Of a stretch of 64,000 bases of DNA, positions 36,238 to 44,091 are shown one piece after another. The stretch covers positions 558,001 through 622,000 of the forward strand of contig NZ_JAAAML010000002.1 in the NCBI RefSeq assembly GCF_024105735.1, written 5' to 3'. Numbering within the stretch: position 1 is the stretch's first letter; every line of letters begins with the position of its first letter. Source of the stretch: Parahoeflea alexandrii (lineage in GTDB: Bacteria > Pseudomonadota > Alphaproteobacteria > Rhizobiales > Rhizobiaceae). Made by a program: the position numbers and the translations under genes. A model generated the notes under the pieces. That model was not told where the DNA came from and made no database searches. It saw only the letters and a list, made by a program, of their open reading frames with translations.

Positions 36238-38351
36238 GAAAGCTTGACCGTCAGATGACGCAGTCCGGAGTATCACGGCCCCGGCCCGCACGTGGCCTTT
36301 CAATCAGCCTGGCAATGGCAATCCTGCTTGGCGGTTCTCTTTCCGGCCTTGCCGGCGACGCCAGCGGCCTGCTGTTCGAAGCCGCCCGTCCGCCGTTCCC
36401 GGCGGAGCCAGCCAGCCGGCAGGTTTCGCAATCCGGCGCCGGCACTGCCCCCGCACAACCTGCCACCGCCGAGGTCCCGCAGCTTGATCCGGTGCAGACC
36501 GCGGCCCTCTACTACTATGCAAAGCAACGCCAGACCGGCCGGGTCGAGGCCGAGCTCGCGCGTCTGCGAGCGCTGCATCCCGGCTTTGTGCCACCTCAGG
36601 ATCTCTACATCGCCGCCGACCGGATCGTTCCGGACGAGACCAGCCTCTGGGATCTGTTCGCAGCCGATGACTTCACCGGTATCGATGCCGAGATCATCCG
36701 CCGAAAGGCTGCCGACCAAGCCTGGGAGCCGACGCAGGACTTTGCCACCAAGCTGGCGCGCAAGAAGCTGCGTGTGCGCATGACGGAGCTCGCCCAGGCG
36801 GGCGACTGGCTGGCGGTGGCCGATATCGCTGCCGGCATCGACCCGGAAACCGAAACCGACGTGGACCTCGTCTGGACGGGCATCGACGCGCTTTCCGCTT
36901 CGGGAAACAGGCAGGGGTTGGCACGCATGTTGCGCGGCCTTCTCGATCGCCAGGGCAAGAACCGGCTCTCCGACGAGCATCTCGTCGTCACCCTGCAGAA
37001 GGCATTGCGGGATTTTCCTGCCTCCGAAATCCGCGTTCTGGCGGCAGGCCTCTGGCCGCAGGAGAACGGGGCCTTCCTTCCATCCGCGCTGCGGCTTGAC
37101 CTGGCTCGAAAGGATGTCGCGGATTTCAACGCTTCGAAGGATGCGGCTCCTGTGGCAGTTGAGACGGTGGGCCTGCTGGCCCTGGAGGCCAGGACGTCCC
37201 GCAAGCCGGAAGACCTGTCGCTGCTCGGTTGGCACGATCTCAAGCTGGAAAACCCGGAGGCGGCGGAGGAATGGTTCACCGCCGCGATGGAGATTGCGCC
37301 CGATCCGGAAAATGCCAAGGGCATGTATCTGAGCCTCGCCAGGCAGGCGAAGGACAAGCAGGCTTTCGAATTTGCCAGCCTCCATCTCGATGTCCTCTCG
37401 GACGATCCGGCGTTCCTTCTCAACGTTCTGTCTCCGCGCTTTGGCAAGCCGGGGCAGGCCATTGTCAGCGAGGATGCCGTGCTGGCCTATTCGACCGCCA
37501 TTCTGGAGACAGGCGCGGCCGATCATGCCGAGATCCTTGGCTGGTATGCCTACAATTCCCGGCAGTTCGAGGCAGCCGAGGCCTGGTTCCGCCAGTCCTA
37601 TGTCTGGGAGGCTACGGCCGACCGGCTCAAGGGCCTGGCCCTGACGATGCTGCGGCAGGGCCGGAAAAAGGACTATGCGGCCCTCAAGGCCGAACATGGC
37701 GGGCTCTATCCGGATATCTGGCCGGAAATCGCCGCGGCACCCACGCCTGACCGGAAGGACGCTGCTTCGGTCGCCGAACCGGCGCGCGGCGTCAAGACAA
37801 GCTATGTCCGGCATTTCGAAGCGAAAAACTATCCTGCCTGCCTGCGGGAAATCGACAGGCTCGGCGCATCTGCGCAAAAACCCGCCGTCGCCCTGATCCG
37901 CGGCTGGTGCGAACTTGGCCTCAAGCGGTTCAACGATGCGCGATCATCCTTCGAAGTCGCCATGAGCGGCACGGGACAGCAGCGTTCCGATGCGGTCTAT
38001 GGTGCCGGGCTTTCCCTGCTCGGTGCAAGGCTGACTGACGAGGCAGAGGCGCTGATTACGGCCTGGCCGCTGTCGCAGGCGCGCGAACGCGAGCTTCGCG
38101 TCGAGATCTACATGCAGCGGGCCCGCTCCGCCTTCGAACAGCAGCAGTTCGAGAGCGCGTTGGCCGCACTCGATGCGCGCGCCGCGCTCGTGGCCGAATC
38201 CCGGGATCTCATGCAGATGCGTGCCTGGGCCTACTACCATCTCGGTCGCTCGGACCGGGCCAAGGCCATTTTCCGTCAGCTCAACATGGTTATTCGCGAT
38301 ACCGCCGCGCTGGCCGCAATCGAGATGATCAATACCAGGGAAGGGAATTGA
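36234..38351 (+). CDS. bcsK: TPR protein of the cellulose operon (BcsK-like)
   Basis: A 705-residue exported protein. A signal or anchor segment lies at about residues 22-43, followed by a Pro/Ala-rich stretch and then helical repeats across the rest; TPR-like pairs are visible in NPEAAEEWFTAAMEIAPDPEN-like segments and AEILGWYAYNSRQFEAAEAW (in part). It lacks the outer-membrane barrel of BcsC. Position in a bcsA-bcsB operon followed by a BcsN homologue matches the rhizobial (type III) cellulose system, where a TPR protein called BcsK stands in for the BcsC scaffold. Name assigned from context and layout; no distinct catalytic motif. Confidence 0.75.
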   Translation: MRKLDRQMTQSGVSRPRPARGLSISLAMAILLGGSLSGLAGDASGLLFEAARPPFPAEPASRQVSQSGAGTAPAQPATAEVPQLDPVQTAALYYYAKQRQTGRVEAELARLRALHPGFVPPQDLYIAADRIVPDETSLWDLFAADDFTGIDAEIIRRKAADQAWEPTQDFATKLARKKLRVRMTELAQAGDWLAVADIAAGIDPETETDVDLVWTGIDALSASGNRQGLARMLRGLLDRQGKNRLSDEHLVVTLQKALRDFPASEIRVLAAGLWPQENGAFLPSALRLDLARKDVADFNASKDAAPVAVETVGLLALEARTSRKPEDLSLLGWHDLKLENPEAAEEWFTAAMEIAPDPENAKGMYLSLARQAKDKQAFEFASLHLDVLSDDPAFLLNVLSPRFGKPGQAIVSEDAVLAYSTAILETGAADHAEILGWYAYNSRQFEAAEAWFRQSYVWEATADRLKGLALTMLRQGRKKDYAALKAEHGGLYPDIWPEIAAAPTPDRKDAASVAEPARGVKTSYVRHFEAKNYPACLREIDRLGASAQKPAVALIRGWCELGLKRFNDARSSFEVAMSGTGQQRSDAVYGAGLSLLGARLTDEAEALITAWPLSQARERELRVEIYMQRARSAFEQQQFESALAALDARAALVAESRDLMQMRAWAYYHLGRSDRAKAIFRQLNMVIRDTAALAAIEMINTREGN

Positions 38352-38357
38352 ACCCCA

Positions 38358-39317
38358 ATGATGCCGCGTTTCATGGCCATGATGGCCTTGGCGTTTTCCG
38401 TATCAGGATGCGCCACCGGGGATGACCCCGCCGTTCTTTACACCGGTTCGATAAAGCCCGTCGGCCCGCCGCTGATCGCCGATGTTTCGCCGGATTATGC
38501 CGCCGCCTATCTGCCGCCGGTTGCGGGCCGCGTGGAAGCCGTGCGGCAATCCTCCAGGCCCGATCAGATCGACCAGAGCATCCTCTATTCGAATGCGGGA
38601 TATCTCGCCGGCGAGAACGAACTGACGGTGTCCATCGCCCCTGCTTCGTCCGCAAAGTCCTACACCAGGGCCCCGACACAGCGCGAGATCATCAATGAGA
38701 TCCGGACAGCTCTTCCGGGTGCGAGACTGCAGATTTCGCCGTCGATCGGCCGCAATTCGATCGGCCCGTTCGGCTATGCGTCCGGTCCTGCGGCCGCTGG
38801 CGGATCCTGCATCTTCGCCTGGCAGAACGCTGCCGACATCTCCGGTGAAACACGCAAGGGCAAGGGCTTTGGTCTTTTGACCGGGTCCCGCTATGCGGCC
38901 AGAGTGAGGCTGCGCTATTGCCACCCGGAAATGAACGAAGCGGCGCTTGTCGCCCTGATGAGCGGCCTTCGGCTTCGCGAAATCTCGGCCGGCACCATCG
39001 AAATGCTGCGCTTTGCCGAAGGGTCTGGCGTGACCGGACGGCGAGGATACGACATGTCGACAGCCGAGCCCGCGAAGGTGATCAAGACCGCCGGCACCTC
39101 GGCCAAGACGGGCGTTAGGCGTGCATCTTCCGAAAAGGCACCACCGGAAAGCGCGGGTCCCGTGTCCGGTACGCCGCGGGTGATGATGCCCGCGGAACTC
39201 GCCGGTTACAGCGCGGCGCAAGCGACGAAACCTGTTCTTGTCGCCAAGAGCGGCGCAACGACCATTACCCGGTCAAGCGCCCCGCTTGTTCCATTGCCGG
39301 CCGGTCTCGGCAGGTAG
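38358..39317 (+). CDS. bcsN: Cellulose biosynthesis lipoprotein BcsN
   Basis: A 319-residue predicted lipoprotein: the N-terminus is short and hydrophobic and ends in a lipobox S-G-C18. The body contains QREIINEIRTALPGARLQIS, GSCIFAWQNAADISG and the ARVRLRYCHPEMNEAALVALM segment (in part), which I recall from BcsN (CBP_BcsN) proteins of Agrobacterium and related rhizobia. The tail of about 100 residues is Ala/Thr/Ser-rich. BcsN is required for cellulose output in some rhizobia but its activity is unknown. It follows bcsK by 6 bases. Confidence 0.8.
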   Translation: MMPRFMAMMALAFSVSGCATGDDPAVLYTGSIKPVGPPLIADVSPDYAAAYLPPVAGRVEAVRQSSRPDQIDQSILYSNAGYLAGENELTVSIAPASSAKSYTRAPTQREIINEIRTALPGARLQISPSIGRNSIGPFGYASGPAAAGGSCIFAWQNAADISGETRKGKGFGLLTGSRYAARVRLRYCHPEMNEAALVALMSGLRLREISAGTIEMLRFAEGSGVTGRRGYDMSTAEPAKVIKTAGTSAKTGVRRASSEKAPPESAGPVSGTPRVMMPAELAGYSAAQATKPVLVAKSGATTITRSSAPLVPLPAGLGR

Positions 39318-39732
39318 TCGGGCTCTTGTTGTTTCGGGAGCCGACATGCGGCCTTCCTGCAAAGGAAAGCCGATGACGGGTTTGAGCAAGGTCTCGAATG
39401 GCAGCTGGACCTTGCCGAAGGTGGCGAGTGCGCGGGCGCACCGCATCATCGCGTGGGGCGGCTCGGATCGTTCCCGGCGGCCTTGGCCGCTTTAGTGGCA
39501 ACTTCGACAAACAGTCGTTACTCCGCCGCTTCTCCCCGGCCGGGCAGGATACTGTCTTCGATGTGCGCGCAGTCTTCCTGCAAGTCACCCATTTTTCAGC
39601 GATCGGCACTGAAAGTCCTTGCCGGGGTTTGCGTCACGGTGAAATCACAAAAAAGCCAGCTGGATGAGACATCCAGCTGGCTGCTGCTGGCCGGGGGAGG
39701 ATCCGGCCGGCGAATTGGTCAAGGTGTAAACC
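39318..39732. other. Intergenic region after the cellulose operon
   Basis: About 415 bases between convergent genes. It contains the terminator at 39649-39682 for the minus-strand gene. No clear T-tailed terminator for the bcs operon and no convincing gene is seen in the rest. Confidence 0.5.
39649..39682 (-). terminator. Rho-independent terminator of the small secreted protein gene
   Basis: On the minus strand a perfect 13-bp stem (AGCCAGCTGGATG / CATCCAGCTGGCT) with a 3-base loop is followed by six Ts. It lies about 50 bases after the stop at 39733. Confidence 0.92.
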
Positions 39733-40038
39733 TTAGTTGGTCGTGACGATCTTGCAGCGAGCGGCGCCGACTTCCGAAAACTCGACCTTTTCTTCGATGC
39801 CGCGTGCGCAGGTGTCCTTCAGAGCTGCCTGCTGCTCGGGAGTTGCACCGTCCCAGCGTGCCTGGAAGTCTGCATCTTCGCGGTCGTTGCCTTCGGCATC
39901 CATCATGATGTCGACGACGGCGGTGTCGCCACCAGCCATGGTTTCCATGGCCGAACGATTGTACTGCTGAACGCCCTCGGCGAATGCGCCGGTGGCAAAA
40001 ATGGCGGTGAGTGCGGTTGCTGCGATGAGCTTTTTCAT
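39733..40038 (-). CDS. Small secreted protein of unknown function
   Basis: A 101-residue protein with a textbook Sec signal peptide (MKKLIAATALTAIFATGAFA, cleavage after residue 20). The mature part is about 81 residues, acidic, with two cysteines (C77 and C95) that could form a disulfide in the periplasm, and a TPEQQAALKDTCARG helix. I do not recognise the family. It has its own strong terminator, and its ribosome site AAGGGAAAC lies within a hairpin arm (40041-40076), suggesting translational control. It lies alone between the cellulose operon and the large unknown locus. Confidence 0.8.
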   Translation of the reverse strand: MKKLIAATALTAIFATGAFAEGVQQYNRSAMETMAGGDTAVVDIMMDAEGNDREDADFQARWDGATPEQQAALKDTCARGIEEKVEFSEVGAARCKIVTTN

Positions 40039-40040
40039 GA

Positions 40041-40076
40041 TGTTTCCCTTTCGTTAATTCGTACAACAGGGAAACA
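40041..40076 (-). promoter_or_regulatory. Hairpin sequestering the ribosome site of the small secreted protein gene
   Basis: TGTTTCCCT (40041-40049) and AGGGAAACA (40068-40076) are a perfect 9-bp inverted repeat with an 18-base loop. In the minus-strand RNA the arm next to the start codon carries the purine-rich ribosome site, so pairing would hide it two bases before the ATG. Confidence 0.55.
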
Positions 40077-40240
40077 CCACGGGCCGGAATTGGTTCCAGA
40101 AGAATCTAAAAAAATCGGCAACGAAAGGATCGTGCACGCTCGAAAAAAGCAAGTGCGCCATGTCCGTCCTACCGGACCTCTGCCGGTCTTACGGCCGGTA
40201 TTGTCCGGTCGATTCGGTAAGCCGCGTTCGGCAGACCGGC

Positions 40241-42790
40241 TCAGGCATACAGCACGGAATCATAGCCGTAGGTTTCGCTCAGCTTCTGGCCGAGGATGTG
40301 CTTGTGCTTGTGCTCGAAAGTGAGGAACTCGCTCAGCGTCGTCGAGCTCTCGCGTGGCCAGAGCAGCTGCAGCCGCCGGAGTTTCGTCGGCACCCGGATA
40401 CCCGCCTCTTCGGCACGCACGATGATGTCGGAAATGTCGTCCCAGGTCTTCTGCATCTCGTGTGCGGCGGCAAACTCGACAATGGCCGCCTTCTTCTTCT
40501 CGTCGGTCGGGGTGTTCATCGAGGCATTGTCGAGCTCGACCTGCGCCATCTTGCGCATGTTGACTGCGTTGGGCAGCAGCCAGTTCTCGACATTCTGCAT
40601 GTTCTCGGCAACACTGCCGACCAGCTTCTCGTCAAAATTCCGCATATCGAAATTGCAGCCCGATTCGGTCAGCAGCCCGCGCAGGAATTCCATCAGCTTC
40701 TTGCTGTCATTGGGCAGCAGATCGGGATAGTTCTTGTAGATGTCGGCAGCGATCCGGCTTCTGTAATAGGCGTTTCGGCCGAACCGCGCGAGCAGGGACT
40801 CGTAATGGTGGCCCGCCACCTTGTCCCGCGCGAGGTCGGATTCGGTCAGCGTCGCAATCAGGTTTTCCAGCACCTCCTCGCTTGCGCCCTGTGGCTGCCA
40901 GCGGCCGCCCTCGGTGGTGGCCGCAGCCGGGCGCTTGGCGGATTCGCCGAGAGCGCCGTGGAATGCATCGAAAATTTCACCGGCGTGTTTCAGCTCCTCC
41001 GAAAGCTGCTTGAGCATGCCCCGTTCGATCGGCCGCGGCAGACCGCCGGGCTCGCACAGCGATTCGAAGATCTTCGGTTCGCTGAACGACAGCCACTCCC
41101 GGAACTCGACGTCGCGCAGACGGGCGTCGATGAAATTGACCAGTTCCGCCAGCGCCGGCAGATCGTCCCCGGCCGGGCTCAGGCCGTTGATCCGGTAGAC
41201 GCAGGTCTGCAGCACCGGTGTCCGTGCCAGGCGCATGATCAGGAAGGCCGCAACGATCTGGTCTTCCAATTGCGGCAACGCAACGAAAGCCTCTTCCCGC
41301 CCCAGCAGGCTCAACGCGCGGACCAGGATATTGCCGTCCCGTGCGGCCCTGAAGTCGTCGCGGGTGGTCCAGAAATCCGGATTGATGGCATCGGCCAGCA
41401 GCCACGGCGCCGGATCCTGTGTGAACGCATCCCAGGCGAAGGCGCCATCGGCATCACCCATGCCGTAAGAGATCGCCGAGTGGACCTTCAACGGAGTGAA
41501 GTCGAAGGGAGAATAGGGCGCTCCGACCCGGTCATGTTTGAGGCTCAAGGCCGGCGGCAGCGATTCGAAATCGCTCGGCTCCGTCAGCGACGAGCGCTTG
41601 GCCGGCCGGTGCGCATCGATTTCCGCGATCTTCTTGTGGCTGGAGGTATAGACGCCGCGCAGCAGCTGCAGCCCGGTGGTGTTGGCCTTGAAAGCGATGA
41701 TGCTGTCGGAACTCAGATGCTGGCCTGCGCGCAGCTTGCGACCCATTGTGTCATAGAAGACCAGATGGTCTCCGGCCGAGATCTCGTAGACCGAAAGCTT
41801 GACCTTCTCGCCAGTGTCGTTGGGGACCACATCGACGAAGTAGTCGGGTGACGAGAGTTCGAACCAGCGATGTTCCTGGGTCAGGATCTCGATGAGGTTT
41901 TGCCCGGCATCGTCCACCTCGGCCTCGTCCCAGTCGCCGCTGCGCGAGAGCAGCTGCCGGTAGGCATCGACCAGATTGTCGCTGATCGACTGGAAGGTGC
42001 CGGGATCGATATCAATGATATCGCTCCACTCGTTGGCGCGCTGGCGATGCGCCGAGACATGCAGGAAATACAGCCCCTGCAACAGCGGCCGGCTTCCCTC
42101 GATGGTCAGAACCGCGTTCTGAACCCTGTCGTTTTCCACCGAGGCGCGTGTGATGGCGGTCGCGTCGTCATCTCTCGCCACAAGCTCGGCTTCGGTGATG
42201 TCATAGCCGACCGGGAAGATCTGCAGCGCGTCCTCGAGATGCGGAACCTCGAGGCGGAAACTGGAAACGGCAACGACGTTTGCCAGTTCGTCGGCTTCGT
42301 GCACGGGCCAGGATGTGAAATACCCGGCCCAGCCGATATGGGCATTGGGTTTCTTGACATGGTGGATGCGCTTGTCCGACCAGACGAACCTGGCATCGGG
42401 GTCGTCTCCCGGCTCCTCCGGAAGCGCGATCACCACATTGCCATATCTCGCATTGGGTACAAGCCCATCGGTCTCGCGCGCCAGCTCGAAGGCCTTGAGT
42501 GGCCTGGCGGTCTGCGCATCATCGATCAGCAATTCGACGGAATGGGTGCCGCGCGGCAGGCGAAGCGTTCGCAGGAAGCTCTCGCCTGGACCGATCGAGA
42601 ATGCATCGACGACGATGCCCGACCGGTTGCCCTCACGGAAGGCATGCGGCTTGAGATGGCACAGCACGATCGCTCCCTTGCGATGCTTGACCAGCTCTTC
42701 GCCCTTGCTGGCAAAATATCCCAGCACCGCCTGGTCTTCGCCGTCCCAGGCCAGCCAGACATTCTCGCAACCCCCGCCCCGATAACCCAT
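40241..42790 (-). CDS. Unknown 849-residue protein, divergent partner of the GTPase-like gene
   Basis: I do not recognise this family. The N-terminus MGYRGGGCENVWLAWDGED is glycine-rich and followed by beta-strand-like segments to about residue 400; the remainder, from about 500, is mostly helical, and the C-terminus is KHKHILGQKLSETYGYDS. No signal peptide or membrane helix is visible, so it is probably cytosolic. The ATG at 42790 follows AGGAAAGAG; a TTG 24 bases upstream opens the same frame. It is divergent from the GTPase-like gene (79-base gap). Being encoded beside a P-loop GTPase it may be its regulator or effector (inference); large partner proteins of this kind occur in GTPase-centred conflict systems. 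Confidence 0.8.
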   Translation of the reverse strand: MGYRGGGCENVWLAWDGEDQAVLGYFASKGEELVKHRKGAIVLCHLKPHAFREGNRSGIVVDAFSIGPGESFLRTLRLPRGTHSVELLIDDAQTARPLKAFELARETDGLVPNARYGNVVIALPEEPGDDPDARFVWSDKRIHHVKKPNAHIGWAGYFTSWPVHEADELANVVAVSSFRLEVPHLEDALQIFPVGYDITEAELVARDDDATAITRASVENDRVQNAVLTIEGSRPLLQGLYFLHVSAHRQRANEWSDIIDIDPGTFQSISDNLVDAYRQLLSRSGDWDEAEVDDAGQNLIEILTQEHRWFELSSPDYFVDVVPNDTGEKVKLSVYEISAGDHLVFYDTMGRKLRAGQHLSSDSIIAFKANTTGLQLLRGVYTSSHKKIAEIDAHRPAKRSSLTEPSDFESLPPALSLKHDRVGAPYSPFDFTPLKVHSAISYGMGDADGAFAWDAFTQDPAPWLLADAINPDFWTTRDDFRAARDGNILVRALSLLGREEAFVALPQLEDQIVAAFLIMRLARTPVLQTCVYRINGLSPAGDDLPALAELVNFIDARLRDVEFREWLSFSEPKIFESLCEPGGLPRPIERGMLKQLSEELKHAGEIFDAFHGALGESAKRPAAATTEGGRWQPQGASEEVLENLIATLTESDLARDKVAGHHYESLLARFGRNAYYRSRIAADIYKNYPDLLPNDSKKLMEFLRGLLTESGCNFDMRNFDEKLVGSVAENMQNVENWLLPNAVNMRKMAQVELDNASMNTPTDEKKKAAIVEFAAAHEMQKTWDDISDIIVRAEEAGIRVPTKLRRLQLLWPRESSTTLSEFLTFEHKHKHILGQKLSETYGYDSVLYA

Positions 42791-42869
42791 TCGACTCTTT
42801 CCTGTACTATTCAAATGGTTTATTGCTTGGAGAAACCTACAATGAAATTCAGCGAAAGGGAAAGCTGAA
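42791..42869. promoter_or_regulatory. Divergent promoter region of the GTPase-like and 849-residue protein genes
   Basis: A 79-base, AT-rich gap between two divergent genes. TACAAT at 42838-42843 is a possible -10 element for the plus strand. An 8-codon frame (42842-42868, ATG to TGA) ends one base before the GTPase start; if transcription begins upstream of it, it could couple translation. Confidence 0.4.
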
Positions 42870-43901
42870 TTGGCTGTTAATGCTAACGACGAGATACATG
42901 TCGGCCTTACCGGACCGGTGAGATCAGGGAAGACGAACTTGTTCGTCGACTTCGCAAAATGCGTCGAGTTGAACTTTCACGGGTTCCGGCAGCTTCATAA
43001 CATCAAAATCGAAACCGATCGGGTCAACCGAAAATTACTTCGCAGTTACTACCGGAATCTGCCCGACGCGACCGAAAGTGTCACCGATATCCGGTTTGAT
43101 CTTGAACTTGATCTGCCGTCGCGCAGTGATCTTGACCTGGCGGGCGGACTTGAAAACCGCCAGTTCACCATTCACGTCCGCGATGCTCCGGGCGAGGCGG
43201 CCTTTCCAAGCAGCGAACTGGGCGGAAAGGCCAATCCGCATGCCGAGAAAGCCAAGGAGCTCGATGAATGGTTCTCCCGGGCAAAGGGGATCGTGTTGGT
43301 CATTTCTGCCCTGAACGCCGGCACCGACGAGGGCTTCGAAGCGCTCATTGATAAGGTCGAGGATTTCTTCGAGCGGGCCGGAAAGCCGGAGTTTCAGAAC
43401 CTCGAGCGGGTGGCGATCGCAATCAGCATGTTCGACCTGCTGCTCCTGCGCTTCGGCAATCGCTCGCGCGATATTGCGACCGAGCCCGAAGCCGTGCTCG
43501 CAATCCTGCACGCGCACATGCGCCCGGCCTTCGACATCATCAAGGATTTCCGGCCGTTTCCGTCGCAGGAGCGCGATATCGATCTGCGTTTCATCGCCAC
43601 GTCGAGTTACGGCTTCCACCCGCAACTCGGCTGTGCCAACATAGACGCAAGTGCCGAGATCCTCGACCCCGGCAATTCGCGGTTCCCGGTACCGCTGACA
43701 CCGGACAATGTCCGCTATCCCTACATGACCGCGGATCCGTTCATCTTCGCAGCACTCGGGCTCGACAGCCCGTTCCTGTTCACGCGCGACGAGATCCTCA
43801 GCGGAATACTGAAGGACCGGCAGGAGCCGGCCGTTGCCGCCGAGCCCGCGCCAAAGGCAGCGCTCCAGTCTCCCGAGACAAGCGAGAATTCCCCGGTCTG
43901 A
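42870..43901 (+). CDS. P-loop GTPase-like protein (TRAFAC type)
   Basis: A 343-residue single-domain NTPase. Walker A is G15-P-V-R-S-G-K-T22; D105-A-P-G108-E fits the G3 (DxxG) motif of GTPases; the strand AIAISMFD near residue 180 occupies the place of the G4 motif, but reads SMFD instead of the usual NKxD, so base specificity is uncertain. T68 to D73 may be switch I. The C-terminus is a Pro/Ala/Glu-rich tail. No membrane helix. It starts at TTG (42870) behind AAGGGAAAG; no in-frame ATG is closer. Reminds me of GTPases of the DO-GTPase/SrfC kind. It is the only plus-strand gene of the 40-59 kb locus. Confidence 0.72.
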   Translation: MAVNANDEIHVGLTGPVRSGKTNLFVDFAKCVELNFHGFRQLHNIKIETDRVNRKLLRSYYRNLPDATESVTDIRFDLELDLPSRSDLDLAGGLENRQFTIHVRDAPGEAAFPSSELGGKANPHAEKAKELDEWFSRAKGIVLVISALNAGTDEGFEALIDKVEDFFERAGKPEFQNLERVAIAISMFDLLLLRFGNRSRDIATEPEAVLAILHAHMRPAFDIIKDFRPFPSQERDIDLRFIATSSYGFHPQLGCANIDASAEILDPGNSRFPVPLTPDNVRYPYMTADPFIFAALGLDSPFLFTRDEILSGILKDRQEPAVAAEPAPKAALQSPETSENSPV

Positions 43902-44091
43902 TCAGCGCATCGACAGCCCACAGGCCTGGCTGAAATGACGTACCGTCTCAGCCGTTGAGGCCGCATCCGATCAATGATGACCGGCGGCACCAAGATTTAA
44001 TCCGGTCGCGACATGGCGTTGGCAACTGCAGTTTGAGCCGTTCCGGGGAAGCAGAAACCGGTGCCGCCAGGGGCGAGCACCAGACTCCGCT

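Noticed and set aside
40160-41851. Plus-strand open frame of 563 codons
   Set aside because: Antisense to the 849-residue protein. Neither has a known family, but the minus-strand frame has an ATG with ribosome site and normal amino-acid composition.
42842-42868. Eight-codon frame as an independent gene
   Set aside because: Too short to support as a gene; kept only as a possible leader of the GTPase gene.
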